Part shown: piece after piece, positions 25,914 through 34,634 of the stretch
Numbering within the stretch: the stretch's first letter is position 1
Layout: every line of letters begins with the position of its first letter
Origin: Mesorhizobium sp. INR15
Lineage (GTDB): Bacteria > Pseudomonadota > Alphaproteobacteria > Rhizobiales > Rhizobiaceae
Assembly (NCBI RefSeq): GCF_015500075.1
Contig: NZ_CP045496.1
Location: 5,032,001 to 5,096,000 of the forward strand
DNA length: 64,000 nt
Direction: 5' to 3'
The notes under the pieces: generated by a model
Database searches by the model: none
What the model was told of the DNA's origin: nothing
Seen by the model: only the letters and a program-made list of their open reading frames with translations
Position numbers and translations under genes: made by a program

Positions 25914-27227
25914 TTAGCCGAGATAGGGGTAGAGCGGGAAACGGTCGGTCAGCGCAACGACCTTGGCCTTCACCGCCGCTTCGACGCTGGCATTGCCCTC
26001 GTCGGAATTGGCAACCTTCAGGCCGTCCAGCACTTCGGCGATCAGCTTGCCGATCTCGCGGAACTCGGCCTGGCCGAAGCCGCGCGTGGTGCCGGCCGGC
26101 GTGCCAAGCCGCACACCCGAGGTGACGAAAGGCTTTTCCGGGTCGAACGGGATGCCGTTCTTGTTGCAGGTGATGTTGGCGCGGCCGAGCGCAGCCTCGG
26201 CGCGCTTGCCGGTGGCGTTCTTGGGACGCAGGTCAACCAGCATCAGATGGTTGTCGGTGCCGCCGGAAACGATGTCGAGACCCGTCTCCTTCAGGCTCGA
26301 GGCGAGCGCCTTGGCGTTGGCGGCAACGCTTTCGGCATAGAGTTTGAAGCTCGGCTTCAGCGCTTCGCCGAAGGCCACCGCCTTGGCGGCGATGACATGC
26401 ATCAGCGGACCGCCCTGCAGGCCCGGAAACACCGCCGAATTCATCTTCTTGGCGATATCCTCGTCGTTGCACAGGATCATGCCGCCGCGCGGGCCGCGCA
26501 GCGACTTGTGCGTGGTGGTGGTCACCACATGGGCATGCGGCAGAGGTGACGGATGCACGCCACCAGCGACAAGACCGGCGATGTGGGCCATGTCGACCAT
26601 CAGATAGGCGCCGACGGCATCGGCGATCTCACGGAAGCGCTTCCAGTCCCAGACCCTGGAATAAGCAGTGCCGCCGGCCAGGATCAGCTTCGGCTTGGTC
26701 TCGTGCGCGGTCTTCTCGATCGCGTCCATGTCGAGCAGGTGATCTTCCTTGCGCACGCCATAGGACACGACCTTGAACCACTTGCCGCTCATGTTGACCG
26801 GCGAGCCATGGGTCAGGTGACCGCCGGAATTGAGGTCGAGGCCCATGAACGTATCGCCGGGCTGCAGCAGCGCCAGGAACACGGCCTGGTTCATCTGGCT
26901 GCCTGAATTCGGCTGGACGTTGGCGAAATTGCAGCCAAACAGCTTCTTGGCGCGCTCGATGGCCAGTTCCTCTGCCACGTCGACGAACTGACAGCCACCG
27001 TAATAGCGCTTGCCCGGATAACCCTCGGCATATTTGTTGGTCATGATTGAGCCCTGCGCTTCGAGCACGGCGCGCGAGACGATGTTTTCCGAGGCGATCA
27101 GCTCGATCTCATGGCGCTGGCGGCCGAGTTCGTTGCGGATCGAACCGAAGATTTCCGGATCGGCATCTTCCAGCGTGGTTTCGAAGAAGGATTCGAATTT
27201 GTTCGACGCTGCCGCTGCGTTTGCCAT
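25914..27227 (-). CDS. glyA: Serine hydroxymethyltransferase
   Basis: GlyA interconverts serine and glycine and supplies one-carbon units. The start chosen is ATG 27227, giving 437 residues; a longer frame upstream lacks support. The PLP lysine lies in TTTHKSLRGPRGG. Other conserved blocks are ELIASENIVS, NKYAEGYPGKRYYGG and NFANVQPNSGSQMN. It is probably the first gene of the glyA-to-MFS run. Confidence 0.96.
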   Translation of the reverse strand: MANAAAASNKFESFFETTLEDADPEIFGSIRNELGRQRHEIELIASENIVSRAVLEAQGSIMTNKYAEGYPGKRYYGGCQFVDVAEELAIERAKKLFGCNFANVQPNSGSQMNQAVFLALLQPGDTFMGLDLNSGGHLTHGSPVNMSGKWFKVVSYGVRKEDHLLDMDAIEKTAHETKPKLILAGGTAYSRVWDWKRFREIADAVGAYLMVDMAHIAGLVAGGVHPSPLPHAHVVTTTTHKSLRGPRGGMILCNDEDIAKKMNSAVFPGLQGGPLMHVIAAKAVAFGEALKPSFKLYAESVAANAKALASSLKETGLDIVSGGTDNHLMLVDLRPKNATGKRAEAALGRANITCNKNGIPFDPEKPFVTSGVRLGTPAGTTRGFGQAEFREIGKLIAEVLDGLKVANSDEGNASVEAAVKAKVVALTDRFPLYPYLG

Positions 27228-27401
27228 GGCCTGAAATCCTCCGGTTCGGGGCAATTCTCTATGCATATCGTCACCCAAAAGCCGTGGCGCGGCCTTGGGC
27301 GACATGCATTGCCGCGCCATTAACACAGTTGTTTGGACCTCGCCACGTTTGGGCCGCGAAATTTGCTGGCCGGTTTGCGCCAAGACAGGCTGCGCGCGCG
27401 G

Positions 27402-29039
27402 CTATTGCGGCGCGCGCCCCTTCAGCACCGCTTCGGAGAAGGTGATTTCGGTGAACAGCTTGCGCGCCGTGTGATCATTGATGTCGCCGCGGCGGAGCAT
27501 TTTTTGCAACTCGGTTCGTTCCGCCTCAATGCCGGCAATCCTGAGTTCAACCTCCAGCCGGCCAGTATCGCGAGCGTCGGCGCGCGCTTCCTCGCCGTCA
27601 TCGGACAGGGCAATACGGCGCCGGTAGATGGAGACGACGCTTTCGGCGATAGCGAGCCTTGTGTCGGCAGCGTCTCCTTCGCTGCCATCGCTGGCCAGGC
27701 CTTCAATTTTGGCTATGGCCGCATTGGCGGCGCCGACCCGTGCCTTGCGTTCCTCGGCCGCACCGAGGTCCTCACCGGGCTCGACAAGACCGCGCGCGAT
27801 GGTCGGCAAGGTAAGGCTGGCGATCGCCAGCGAGCAGATGATAACGCCAGCGGCCAGGAAAATGACGAGATCGCGGGCTGGAAAGGGCGATCCATCCTGC
27901 AAGGCGAGCGGCAGCGAAAGGATGCCGGCGAGCGTTATGGCGCCACGCACGCCGGCCACCGATCCAGCCAGCCTGACGCGAACGCCGAACGGCTGCGCCT
28001 TGCGGTTGCCGAGCCTGGCGGCGAGGCCGGCGCCGATGTCGCCGATCCATATCCAGACGAAGCGCAGGCCGATCAGACAAAGGGTGAGCAAAAGGACGGT
28101 CAATGCCGGCTCGAACAGCCAGTGCCGGGTCGTCAGCTCCGGCGGCACCTTGCGGATGATATCGGGAAGCTGCAGCCCAAGCAGGATGAACAGCGCGCCA
28201 TTGAACATGAAGGTCAACATCGACCAGAGAGAAAATGTCTGGATGCGCGCCGAGACCGCCATGTAGCGGACGATGCCGGAATATCCGGTCAGGAGACCGG
28301 CGGTGACCGCCGCAAGAATGCCCGAGGCACCGAAGTGCTCGGCGACGAGATAGGCGACGAAGGGCAGCAGGAGAATGACGAGCACCTGCGCTTCCGGCGG
28401 AGTGGTCGTGATACGGCCGAGAATCTGCAGCGCCTTGGCGGCAATGAACAGCGCGGCTATGCCGGCCAGGATGCCGATCGCCACGGCATAAAGGAGACTC
28501 AACGATGCGCCCGCGAAGGAAAAGCTGCCTGTCAGCGCCGCGGCGACGGCGAAGCGGAACATCACCAGGCCCGACGCGTCGTTGAGCAGCGATTCGCCTT
28601 CGAGAATGTGCATCAGCCGCGCCGGAACGACAGTGCGGTCGACGATCGAAGACACGGCAACCGCATCGGTGGGCGACAGCACGGCGGCCAAAGCGAAGGC
28701 GACGACCAGCGGGATGCTCGGCACCAGCCAGTGCAAGGCATAGCCGAAGCCAACGATGGTGAAGAAGACGAGCCCAATGGCGAGATCGAGGATCGGGCCG
28801 CGCAACGCGATCAGTTCCCGTTTCGGCGCCGCGAACGCGTCGCCGAACAGAAGCGGTGGAATGAATACCAGCAGAAAAAGCTCAGGATCGATCTCGAAGT
28901 GAACACCTCGCGCCGGCCACGCCAGAGCGGCGCCAATGGCGATCTGCAGTACCGGCAGCGGCACGCGCACCAGCCGCACCAGCGCGCCCGACAGCGTCAC
29001 GAAGGCGAGCACAACGAGGATGAAGATGGCGATTTGCAT
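27402..29039 (-). CDS. Na+/H+ antiporter, CPA1 family
   Basis: The 545-residue reading begins at ATG 29039. It has about 12 transmembrane segments with the core motifs FIPPLLFGDAF, VLSPTDAVAVSSI and EGESLLNDASGLVMF, in which the aspartates bind the ion. The hydrophilic C-terminal 120 residues are soluble and helical, as in NhaP/YjcE antiporters. It exchanges internal Na+ or K+ for protons and should help pH or salt tolerance. It stands alone, with a long shadow frame on the opposite strand. Confidence 0.92.
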   Translation of the reverse strand: MQIAIFILVVLAFVTLSGALVRLVRVPLPVLQIAIGAALAWPARGVHFEIDPELFLLVFIPPLLFGDAFAAPKRELIALRGPILDLAIGLVFFTIVGFGYALHWLVPSIPLVVAFALAAVLSPTDAVAVSSIVDRTVVPARLMHILEGESLLNDASGLVMFRFAVAAALTGSFSFAGASLSLLYAVAIGILAGIAALFIAAKALQILGRITTTPPEAQVLVILLLPFVAYLVAEHFGASGILAAVTAGLLTGYSGIVRYMAVSARIQTFSLWSMLTFMFNGALFILLGLQLPDIIRKVPPELTTRHWLFEPALTVLLLTLCLIGLRFVWIWIGDIGAGLAARLGNRKAQPFGVRVRLAGSVAGVRGAITLAGILSLPLALQDGSPFPARDLVIFLAAGVIICSLAIASLTLPTIARGLVEPGEDLGAAEERKARVGAANAAIAKIEGLASDGSEGDAADTRLAIAESVVSIYRRRIALSDDGEEARADARDTGRLEVELRIAGIEAERTELQKMLRRGDINDHTARKLFTEITFSEAVLKGRAPQ

Positions 29040-29188
29040 GGGACGATTCCGAACGGCGCTTCCAGGACCATGCGCAAACCGCGCCTCCAGGTCCAGCCAT
29101 GGCCTTGCACCTTGCGACGCTTCACTCCGACCTTGTAGGCAGGGCTCACCCATGCCACCCTGTCGCCTGTGCGGACAGGGGCCAGTCC

Positions 29189-29914
29189 ATGCTATCGCAA
29201 ATCATGTCTCGTGCTGAAGCTGCCTTCGCGGCGCAAACGCCCGAGCAAGCAAGTCTAAGCTTCTTCGCCGCGGTGGAAGGCCTGGGGGCTTCCTACCTGC
29301 AGACCCGCTTCTATAGGCGGCCGACAATGCGGCTGACCTCGGCCAGCCACTGGGCAGCGGGCGGCTTCATCACCCGGGTTGCCCCCGACACCTGGCCGGG
29401 AAGCTCGGCATTCGACTATGTGTGCCTGGAATGCAATCCGCTGCTGACTGCTATACGTGAAAGCCGGACCCGCTATCGCTTCAGCGATTTCGCGCCAAGG
29501 CACGATCAAGGTTTCAAGGCCTACTGGGACGCGATGAGCGAAGCGAACATATACGACGCGCTGTGCGCCACGTCCTATGGCCCCGACGGGTCGATCGCTT
29601 CTCTTCATCTCGGTTTTCCAGAACAGGACCTGGCGCCGGAAGAGAGTTTTGCGATTCAAATGGCCGGCCTTGTCCTGACGGAGCGGCTGATAAGCCTGTC
29701 CACGCCACCCCCGGCAACGCCGCCAAAACTGTCAGCGCGCGAGCGTGATTGCCTGGCCCTGGCCGCCGACGGAAAGACCAACTGGGAAATCTCAGTGATC
29801 CTGAGCATCGCGGAGGCGACCGTGCGCTTTCACATCGACAATGCGCGCCGCAAACTGGGCGCGGTCAACCGGGCGCATGCGGTGGCGTGCCTGCTGAACC
29901 AGCGATTGATCTAG
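29189..29914 (+). CDS. LuxR-family solo regulator with divergent ligand domain
   Basis: The 241-residue protein has an N-terminal autoinducer-binding-like domain (1-165) and a C-terminal LuxR helix-turn-helix beginning LSARERDCLALAADGKTNWEIS. No luxI-type gene is nearby, so it is a solo. Aligned by eye to TraR, the DPVV position reads NPLL (Asp to Asn) and the tryptophan position after it reads phenylalanine. These substitutions suggest it does not bind a standard acyl-homoserine lactone in the usual way. The start at 29189 has only a weak ribosome-binding site; an upstream ATG at 29099 is possible. Confidence 0.82.
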   Translation: MLSQIMSRAEAAFAAQTPEQASLSFFAAVEGLGASYLQTRFYRRPTMRLTSASHWAAGGFITRVAPDTWPGSSAFDYVCLECNPLLTAIRESRTRYRFSDFAPRHDQGFKAYWDAMSEANIYDALCATSYGPDGSIASLHLGFPEQDLAPEESFAIQMAGLVLTERLISLSTPPPATPPKLSARERDCLALAADGKTNWEISVILSIAEATVRFHIDNARRKLGAVNRAHAVACLLNQRLI

Positions 29915-29930
29915 CGCCGGCTCCACCAAG

Positions 29931-29958
29931 AAAAAAGCCGCCTTGCGGCGGCTTTCTT
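29931..29958 (+). terminator. Rho-independent terminator after the luxR-type gene
   Basis: AAAGCCGCC at 29934-29942 pairs with GGCGGCTTT at 29947-29955 across TTGC, followed by CTTTCTTT. It begins 20 bases past the stop codon and also faces the end of the L,D-transpeptidase gene at 29976. Confidence 0.88.
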
Positions 29959-29975
29959 TCTCTATAATCAGATAC

Positions 29976-31229
29976 TTAGAGCGAAGACGTGATCTGTAGC
30001 TCATTGGCCCCGTCGAGGGCGTAGACGTCATCGCGGAACTGCACCACACCCGGACCTGTCGACCAGGCCGAGAGATAGAGGAAATGGACTGGCACCGGGT
30101 TGGTGACCTGCACCGGCGTATTTTCGCCGGTCTTGATCGCCGCTTCGAAATGCTGGCGATCCCAGCCAGGTGTATCGCGCAGCACCCAGGTGACGAGATC
30201 GCGCACGTTCTGCACGCGCACGCAGCCGGAGGAATCAAAGCGCATCATCTTGCCGAACAGGCTCTGCTGCGGCGTGTCGTGCATGTAGACGCCGTCCGGG
30301 CTCGGGAAATTGATCTTGACCGAGGCCATCGCGTTGCCGGCGCCCGGATCCTGGCGGAAACGGTACTTGGCTGCATCGTCGGTCGACCAGTCGACATTCA
30401 GCGGATCGACCTCGCTGCCATCCGGTGCGAACAAGCGAATATGGCTGTCCTTCAGATAACTCGGATTCTTCCGCATCAGCGGAATGATGTCCTTGCGCAC
30501 GATCGAGACCGGCGCGTTCCAATACGGATTGACGATGATCTCGTTGATCTTGGAATTGACGATCGGCGTCTGGCGATCAATCTTGCCGACGATGGCGGTA
30601 TGGCGAAGCACGACGCGATCGTTCTCGACCGCCTCGATCTGCGCGGCCGGAATATCGACCAGCACATAGCGATTGCCGAGCGTGCCGGCCTTCTCGCGCA
30701 GCCGCTGCAGATTGGTCTGCAACTGGCCAAGCCGAACCTGCGCCGAAACATTCATTGCCGCATAGGTGTATTTGCCCAATGAGCCGTCGGCCGGCAGGCC
30801 GTGACGCAACTGGAAGCGCTTGACCGCCGAGTCGACATAAGAATCGAAGGCTGTCGAAATGCCGGCGCTCTGCGCCAGATCACCGGAAACCATCAAGCGC
30901 TTGCGCAGCGGCACGACGTCAGGATCATCTACGCCAAGCATCAGCTTCTTGGTGTCCGGAACCGGCTGCCAACCGCCTTGGGCGACGATGTTCTGGTATT
31001 GTGTAATCGCCTGTTCGGTGAAGGAAACGGTCTGTGGGCTGAAGATCGGCAGCGTCGACGCGACCTTGCCGCCTTCGCTGGCGCGGGCATCGAACTGGTC
31101 GTCCCAATTGCCACGGGCCGAGGATTTCAGGATATCCCCAATCACGTCCTGAGCGTTCGCACTGCCAGCAACCACGGCGGCTGCGAGCGCGGAGGCTCCG
31201 GAAAGGAAGAGACGGCGGCTGGTTTTCAT
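29976..31229 (-). CDS. L,D-transpeptidase (YcbB/LdtP-like) with peptidoglycan-binding domain
   Basis: The enzyme forms L,D cross-links or attaches proteins to peptidoglycan. The preferred start is ATG 31229, which places a twin-arginine signal (TSRRLFL) at the N-terminus and gives 417 residues. A peptidoglycan-binding helix bundle lies near residues 110-160. The YkuD catalytic motif HDTPQQSLFG...RFDSSGCVRVQN is complete with its nucleophilic Cys. Upstream ATGs also exist (31322 for the longest). A LdtR-type regulator is encoded 988 bases further on, on the same strand, with one gene between. Confidence 0.92.
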   Translation of the reverse strand: MKTSRRLFLSGASALAAAVVAGSANAQDVIGDILKSSARGNWDDQFDARASEGGKVASTLPIFSPQTVSFTEQAITQYQNIVAQGGWQPVPDTKKLMLGVDDPDVVPLRKRLMVSGDLAQSAGISTAFDSYVDSAVKRFQLRHGLPADGSLGKYTYAAMNVSAQVRLGQLQTNLQRLREKAGTLGNRYVLVDIPAAQIEAVENDRVVLRHTAIVGKIDRQTPIVNSKINEIIVNPYWNAPVSIVRKDIIPLMRKNPSYLKDSHIRLFAPDGSEVDPLNVDWSTDDAAKYRFRQDPGAGNAMASVKINFPSPDGVYMHDTPQQSLFGKMMRFDSSGCVRVQNVRDLVTWVLRDTPGWDRQHFEAAIKTGENTPVQVTNPVPVHFLYLSAWSTGPGVVQFRDDVYALDGANELQITSSL

Positions 31230-31311
31230 GGACGTTCCAGACATTTTTGTAGCAATTAGACCACTGCTGCGTTCGTTCATCGGGCTATCTCGCCCGTACT
31301 CTAAAGTTGGC

Positions 31312-31323
31312 ATTGTTAACAAT
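31312..31323. promoter_or_regulatory. Perfect 12-base palindrome, candidate operator
   Basis: ATTGTTAACAAT is fully self-complementary and lies 83 bases before the chosen L,D-transpeptidase start, between that gene and the divergent hypothetical gene. Its size and position suit a MarR-type regulator such as the LdtR homologue. The binding itself is inference. Confidence 0.45.
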
Positions 31324-31582
31324 TAGCCAACCATGTCCCGTGTCACTTCGGCGTGAAAACGCGTTGGCGCGACTTGGGTTCCAGATGAACGCACGGACTT
31401 CACCGCAGCATCACCGGCTTCCTCGGTTCCATTGGAATATGGCGGCAACGTGACCTTGGCCGCGTTTTGGGCCGACCGAGGTCCCGAAAGGCGAAGGCGT
31501 GTGCTTTTTGGCACCAGGTCGCACATATCCGTGAACCGATCGCCTTTGATGATGTACACAGATGCGACCCGGAGGAAAAGCC

Positions 31583-32113
31583 ATGTTTGGTGTCATTGCG
31601 GTGGTCGCGGCGTTCGGCCTGGACGGAGGCGCTGGCCACCCTCCTACCGCCGAGGAAACCGTCGCCTATTTCGCGCACGGACTCGAACAGGGCGTGCACC
31701 CAAGATACGGGCAGCAGATCGAAGAGCCGCTGAAGCGGGTTTCCAGGTCGCCCGCGATCTTCACCAGCACCGGGAAAGGCGAAGTCGGCGACAAACTGGA
31801 GACGCTGCGCTTCATCATCACCCGGCTCGACGACTGCACCTACAGTGCCGAACAGCAATATGAGGAAGATGGCAAAATCTATTTTCGCCTGACCTACAAG
31901 TTGCAGTTGGGCGCCGTCACCAGCTTTGTCTCGAGCAACGCCCCCGAATATGTCGAACTGAAAGGGCTGATGAAGGAGTGCACGACGGATACGGATGGCG
32001 CCTGCGACTTGACGCGGGAACCGGAAAACATCGGGCCATTCTTCGGAGCACCCGACAAAGCCGACCAGGCCCTCGCCTATTTTCATGAAAAATTCTGCCC
32101 GCTGAAACGGTAG
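31583..32113 (+). CDS. Hypothetical protein beside L,D-transpeptidase
   Basis: The 176-residue reading starts at ATG 31583 after CCGGAGGAAA. The first 17 residues are hydrophobic, but a clear signal peptide is not evident. The body has three or four cysteines (DDCTYS, KECTTD, GACDLT, KFCPL) and acidic, beta-rich segments. I do not recognise the family. It sits between the divergent L,D-transpeptidase and the convergent LdtR-type gene, so it may share their control. Confidence 0.7.
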   Translation: MFGVIAVVAAFGLDGGAGHPPTAEETVAYFAHGLEQGVHPRYGQQIEEPLKRVSRSPAIFTSTGKGEVGDKLETLRFIITRLDDCTYSAEQQYEEDGKIYFRLTYKLQLGAVTSFVSSNAPEYVELKGLMKECTTDTDGACDLTREPENIGPFFGAPDKADQALAYFHEKFCPLKR

Positions 32114-32216
32114 CCGGATGCAACAAGAAAAAGGACCGGCGTCTTTCGACACCGGCCCACGATTGAGATCCGTTCCTGGTCGCGCTGCTTCGGCGCGGCT
32201 TCTCGGTATCTGGCGC

Positions 32217-32732
32217 TCACATCCGGTAAGCGATGGTATCGTTCCAGAAGCGGTCGAGCCGCTGCAAAGCCCGATTCATCTGCTTGAATTCGTCGGTGTT
32301 GATGCCGCCGACCTGCTCGATCGAGCCGACGTGACGCTCGTAGAGACCAGCGACAACATCCGCCACTTCATTGCCCTTCGGCGTCAGTGAAACGCGAACC
32401 GAACGACGGTCGATGCGCGAGCGCTGATGGTTGATGAAGCCGAGATCGACCAGCTTCTTCAGGTTGTAGGAGACGTTGGAGCCGAGATAGTAGCCCCGCG
32501 AGCGCAACTCGCCGGCGGTCAACTCCGAATTGCCGATGTTGAACAGCAGCAGCGCCTGGATGGCATTGATGTCGGAACGGCCGTTGCGGTCGAATTCGTC
32601 CTTGATCACATCAAGCAGGCGGCGGTGCAGCCGCTCAACAAGCTGCAGCGATTCCATGTACAACGAACGGATTGCCTCGCGGCGGTCGTCGGATACGTTG
32701 GCGGTCTTCGCCGCCGGACGCGAATTGATCAT
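32217..32732 (-). CDS. ldtR: MarR-family regulator LdtR
   Basis: The 171-residue regulator has a MarR winged helix (ELTAGELRSRGYYLGSNVSYNLKKLV, then the basic wing RSRIDRRSVRVSLT). Sequence and place match LdtR, characterised in Candidatus Liberibacter asiaticus and Sinorhizobium as the regulator of a nearby L,D-transpeptidase gene and of stress tolerance. It is encoded on the same strand as the transpeptidase gene. The palindromes at 31312 and 32840 are candidate sites. Confidence 0.88.
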   Translation of the reverse strand: MINSRPAAKTANVSDDRREAIRSLYMESLQLVERLHRRLLDVIKDEFDRNGRSDINAIQALLLFNIGNSELTAGELRSRGYYLGSNVSYNLKKLVDLGFINHQRSRIDRRSVRVSLTPKGNEVADVVAGLYERHVGSIEQVGGINTDEFKQMNRALQRLDRFWNDTIAYRM

Positions 32733-32839
32733 TGTCTTTGCCTCTCGTTTGTCGCCCTGGTGATTTTTTGTTTTTCACCTTGATCGCGACACTATCGAAT
32801 ACTCATAAAATTCGACTTAAACGCTAGGGCTAACAAGAG

Positions 32840-32851
32840 CTTACCGGTAAG
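32840..32851. promoter_or_regulatory. Perfect 12-base palindrome upstream of ldtR
   Basis: CTTACCGGTAAG is self-complementary and lies 108 bases upstream of the ldtR start codon, in an A+T-richer intergenic stretch. It differs from the palindrome before the transpeptidase gene, so the two need not bind the same protein. Confidence 0.35.
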
Positions 32852-32970
32852 AGGTTTCGGAAGAGGCTTAACGATCGGTCACCCGAGTAAGGATAATTAA
32901 CCTAAAGATTTAGCCAACGATTTCGGTGGCAAAACCCCAGGGCGGCCAGATCCTCAATAAGCACAGGGGC

Positions 32971-33393
32971 TTACGCCCGCACTGGCCGTTTCTGCATATA
33001 GATGACAACGCGAAAGACGATGTAAAGCAGCGCCACGGCGATATGCGAAGCGACAATCAGCAGCCTATGCCCGAAAAGCTCGGGAAAACCGGCATACATC
33101 ACCGTCTCGGTTACCGCGCAAATGAACCAGATCACCGGCCCCCAGGACGCCAGCATCCACAGACCGGCGGCGGCAAACGGAAAAAACACGGCGAGCAGCA
33201 CGGCGGCCACCTGCCAGTGCACCGGCATGAGATCGAAACGCCATAGCGGACCAGGATAAAAACCGATCAGCTTGATCCAGTAGAGGATACCGAACAGCAG
33301 GCAGTAGCCAGCGACCACACGCTGGAACCAGGCGAAGATCACTTCGACCCCTGAGGGCTGCAGCACGATGCGCCTGGACGCGGCCTCGCTCAC
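32971..33393 (-). CDS. Small four-helix membrane protein (DUF6163-like)
   Basis: The 140-residue product starts at GTG 33393 and has about four transmembrane segments separated by short loops, with no soluble domain. It resembles small DUF6163 proteins of Rhizobiales, though the assignment is by eye. The start overlaps the stop codon of the CoA hydrolase gene by four bases, so the two are cotranslated. Confidence 0.7.
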   Translation of the reverse strand: MSEAASRRIVLQPSGVEVIFAWFQRVVAGYCLLFGILYWIKLIGFYPGPLWRFDLMPVHWQVAAVLLAVFFPFAAAGLWMLASWGPVIWFICAVTETVMYAGFPELFGHRLLIVASHIAVALLYIVFRVVIYMQKRPVRA

Positions 33394-34433
33394 AGCTCCA
33401 GTTCCCGTTCGTCGAGCGAGGCGAAATAGGCATCGACATTGGCATCGCTGACCTCACCGAGGTTTGCCGGCCGCCACTGCGGTGTCGACCCCTTGTCGAT
33501 GATGACAGCGCGGATGCCTTCGTAGAAATCGTGGCCCGCAAGCATGCGGTTGAGGATGCGGAATTCCATCTTCATGCAAGCATTCATCGAAAGCGTCTGG
33601 CCGGCACTGATCTGGCGCCAGGCGACGCGCAGGCTGGTCGGTGAGCGTGACCTGATTGTCGCCAGCGTCTTTGCCGCGAAGTCGTCACTGGCCGCTGCCC
33701 GTTCGAGGCTGGCAATGATGCCGTCGAGCGACGGTTGCGAAAAATGCCTGGAGATTGCGTCCAGCGTCGGCCTGTCCGTTTCGCGCAGCGCGGGAAAGAA
33801 GAACCCGCGCAGCACGGATTCCGGATCGCCGGTGTCTATCACGCGTTCGAGAAAGCCGGCCTGATCCTCGGCCTTGATCGTGTGCGTCGCAAGGCCCGAC
33901 CAAAGCGCGTCGCCATAGCGGATGCGATTTCCGGTCAGGGCCAGATACATGCCGAAGCTGCCGCCAAGATCGGGCAAGAGGTGGCTGCCGCCGACATCCG
34001 GGAAAAAGCCGATGCCGACTTCCGGCATGGCGAACTGGGCGTTCTCGGTCAGCACCCGGTGCGAGCCGTGGAAGGAAATGCCAACGCCGCCGCCCATGAC
34101 GATGCCGTCGATCAATGAGACATAGGGTTTCTTGAAACGCTCGATACGGGCGTTCAAGCGATACTCGTCAGCGAAAAAGTCGACAGGCGGTTTTCCCGCC
34201 CGGCCGGTCTCATAGACATGGAGAATGTCGCCGCCGGCCGAAAACGCCCGGCCCTCGGCCTTGACGATGACGACATTGACTTCATGATCGCGATCCCAGG
34301 CATGCAATGCCTTGTCCAGCGCCTTGACCATGCGGTGCGTAAGGGCATTGAGCGCCTGCGGCCGCGTCAGGGTGACGACACCTGCCCGGCCCAACCGCTC
34401 GAAGCGGATCTCATCGCCACCGCCAAAATCCAT
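33390..34433 (-). CDS. 3-hydroxyisobutyryl-CoA hydrolase / enoyl-CoA hydratase family
   Basis: The enzyme is probably the valine-degradation hydrolase that releases 3-hydroxyisobutyrate. The 347-residue length and the block GIGFFPDVGGSHLLPDL fit that subfamily better than ordinary enoyl-CoA hydratases of about 260 residues. The oxyanion region SAGGDILHVYE and GGGVGISFHGSHRV are crotonase hallmarks. Other crotonase-fold roles remain possible. Confidence 0.85.
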   Translation of the reverse strand: MDFGGGDEIRFERLGRAGVVTLTRPQALNALTHRMVKALDKALHAWDRDHEVNVVIVKAEGRAFSAGGDILHVYETGRAGKPPVDFFADEYRLNARIERFKKPYVSLIDGIVMGGGVGISFHGSHRVLTENAQFAMPEVGIGFFPDVGGSHLLPDLGGSFGMYLALTGNRIRYGDALWSGLATHTIKAEDQAGFLERVIDTGDPESVLRGFFFPALRETDRPTLDAISRHFSQPSLDGIIASLERAAASDDFAAKTLATIRSRSPTSLRVAWRQISAGQTLSMNACMKMEFRILNRMLAGHDFYEGIRAVIIDKGSTPQWRPANLGEVSDANVDAYFASLDERELEL

Positions 34434-34542
34434 CGTCAGAGAATCCCCTCCCCCGCGCCGCCGGGACTGAAGTGCTAAAGCTGGCGCATGGGTGCGTCAA
34501 TGCCAGGGCCAATCGCCGTGGGTGCATCTGGCCTTTAAACAA

Positions 34543-34560
34543 AGAGGCATCCTTGCCTCT
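34543..34560. other. Short perfect hairpin
   Basis: AGAGGCA at 34543-34549 pairs with TGCCTCT at 34554-34560 around a TCCT loop, in the 201 bases between the divergent CoA hydrolase and NAD(P)-binding genes. It could mark a 5' untranslated structure or an insulator; no T run is present. Confidence 0.3.
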
Positions 34561-34634
34561 CCGACAGGACGAGCGCAGTTGCAAGCGAAGGCAAACCTAC
34601 CCATCTCGGACACTATGAGCGGAAGGGCCAACGC

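Noticed and set aside
27333..29138. 601-codon frame on the plus strand
   Set aside because: It is antisense to the antiporter gene, with charged low-complexity composition.
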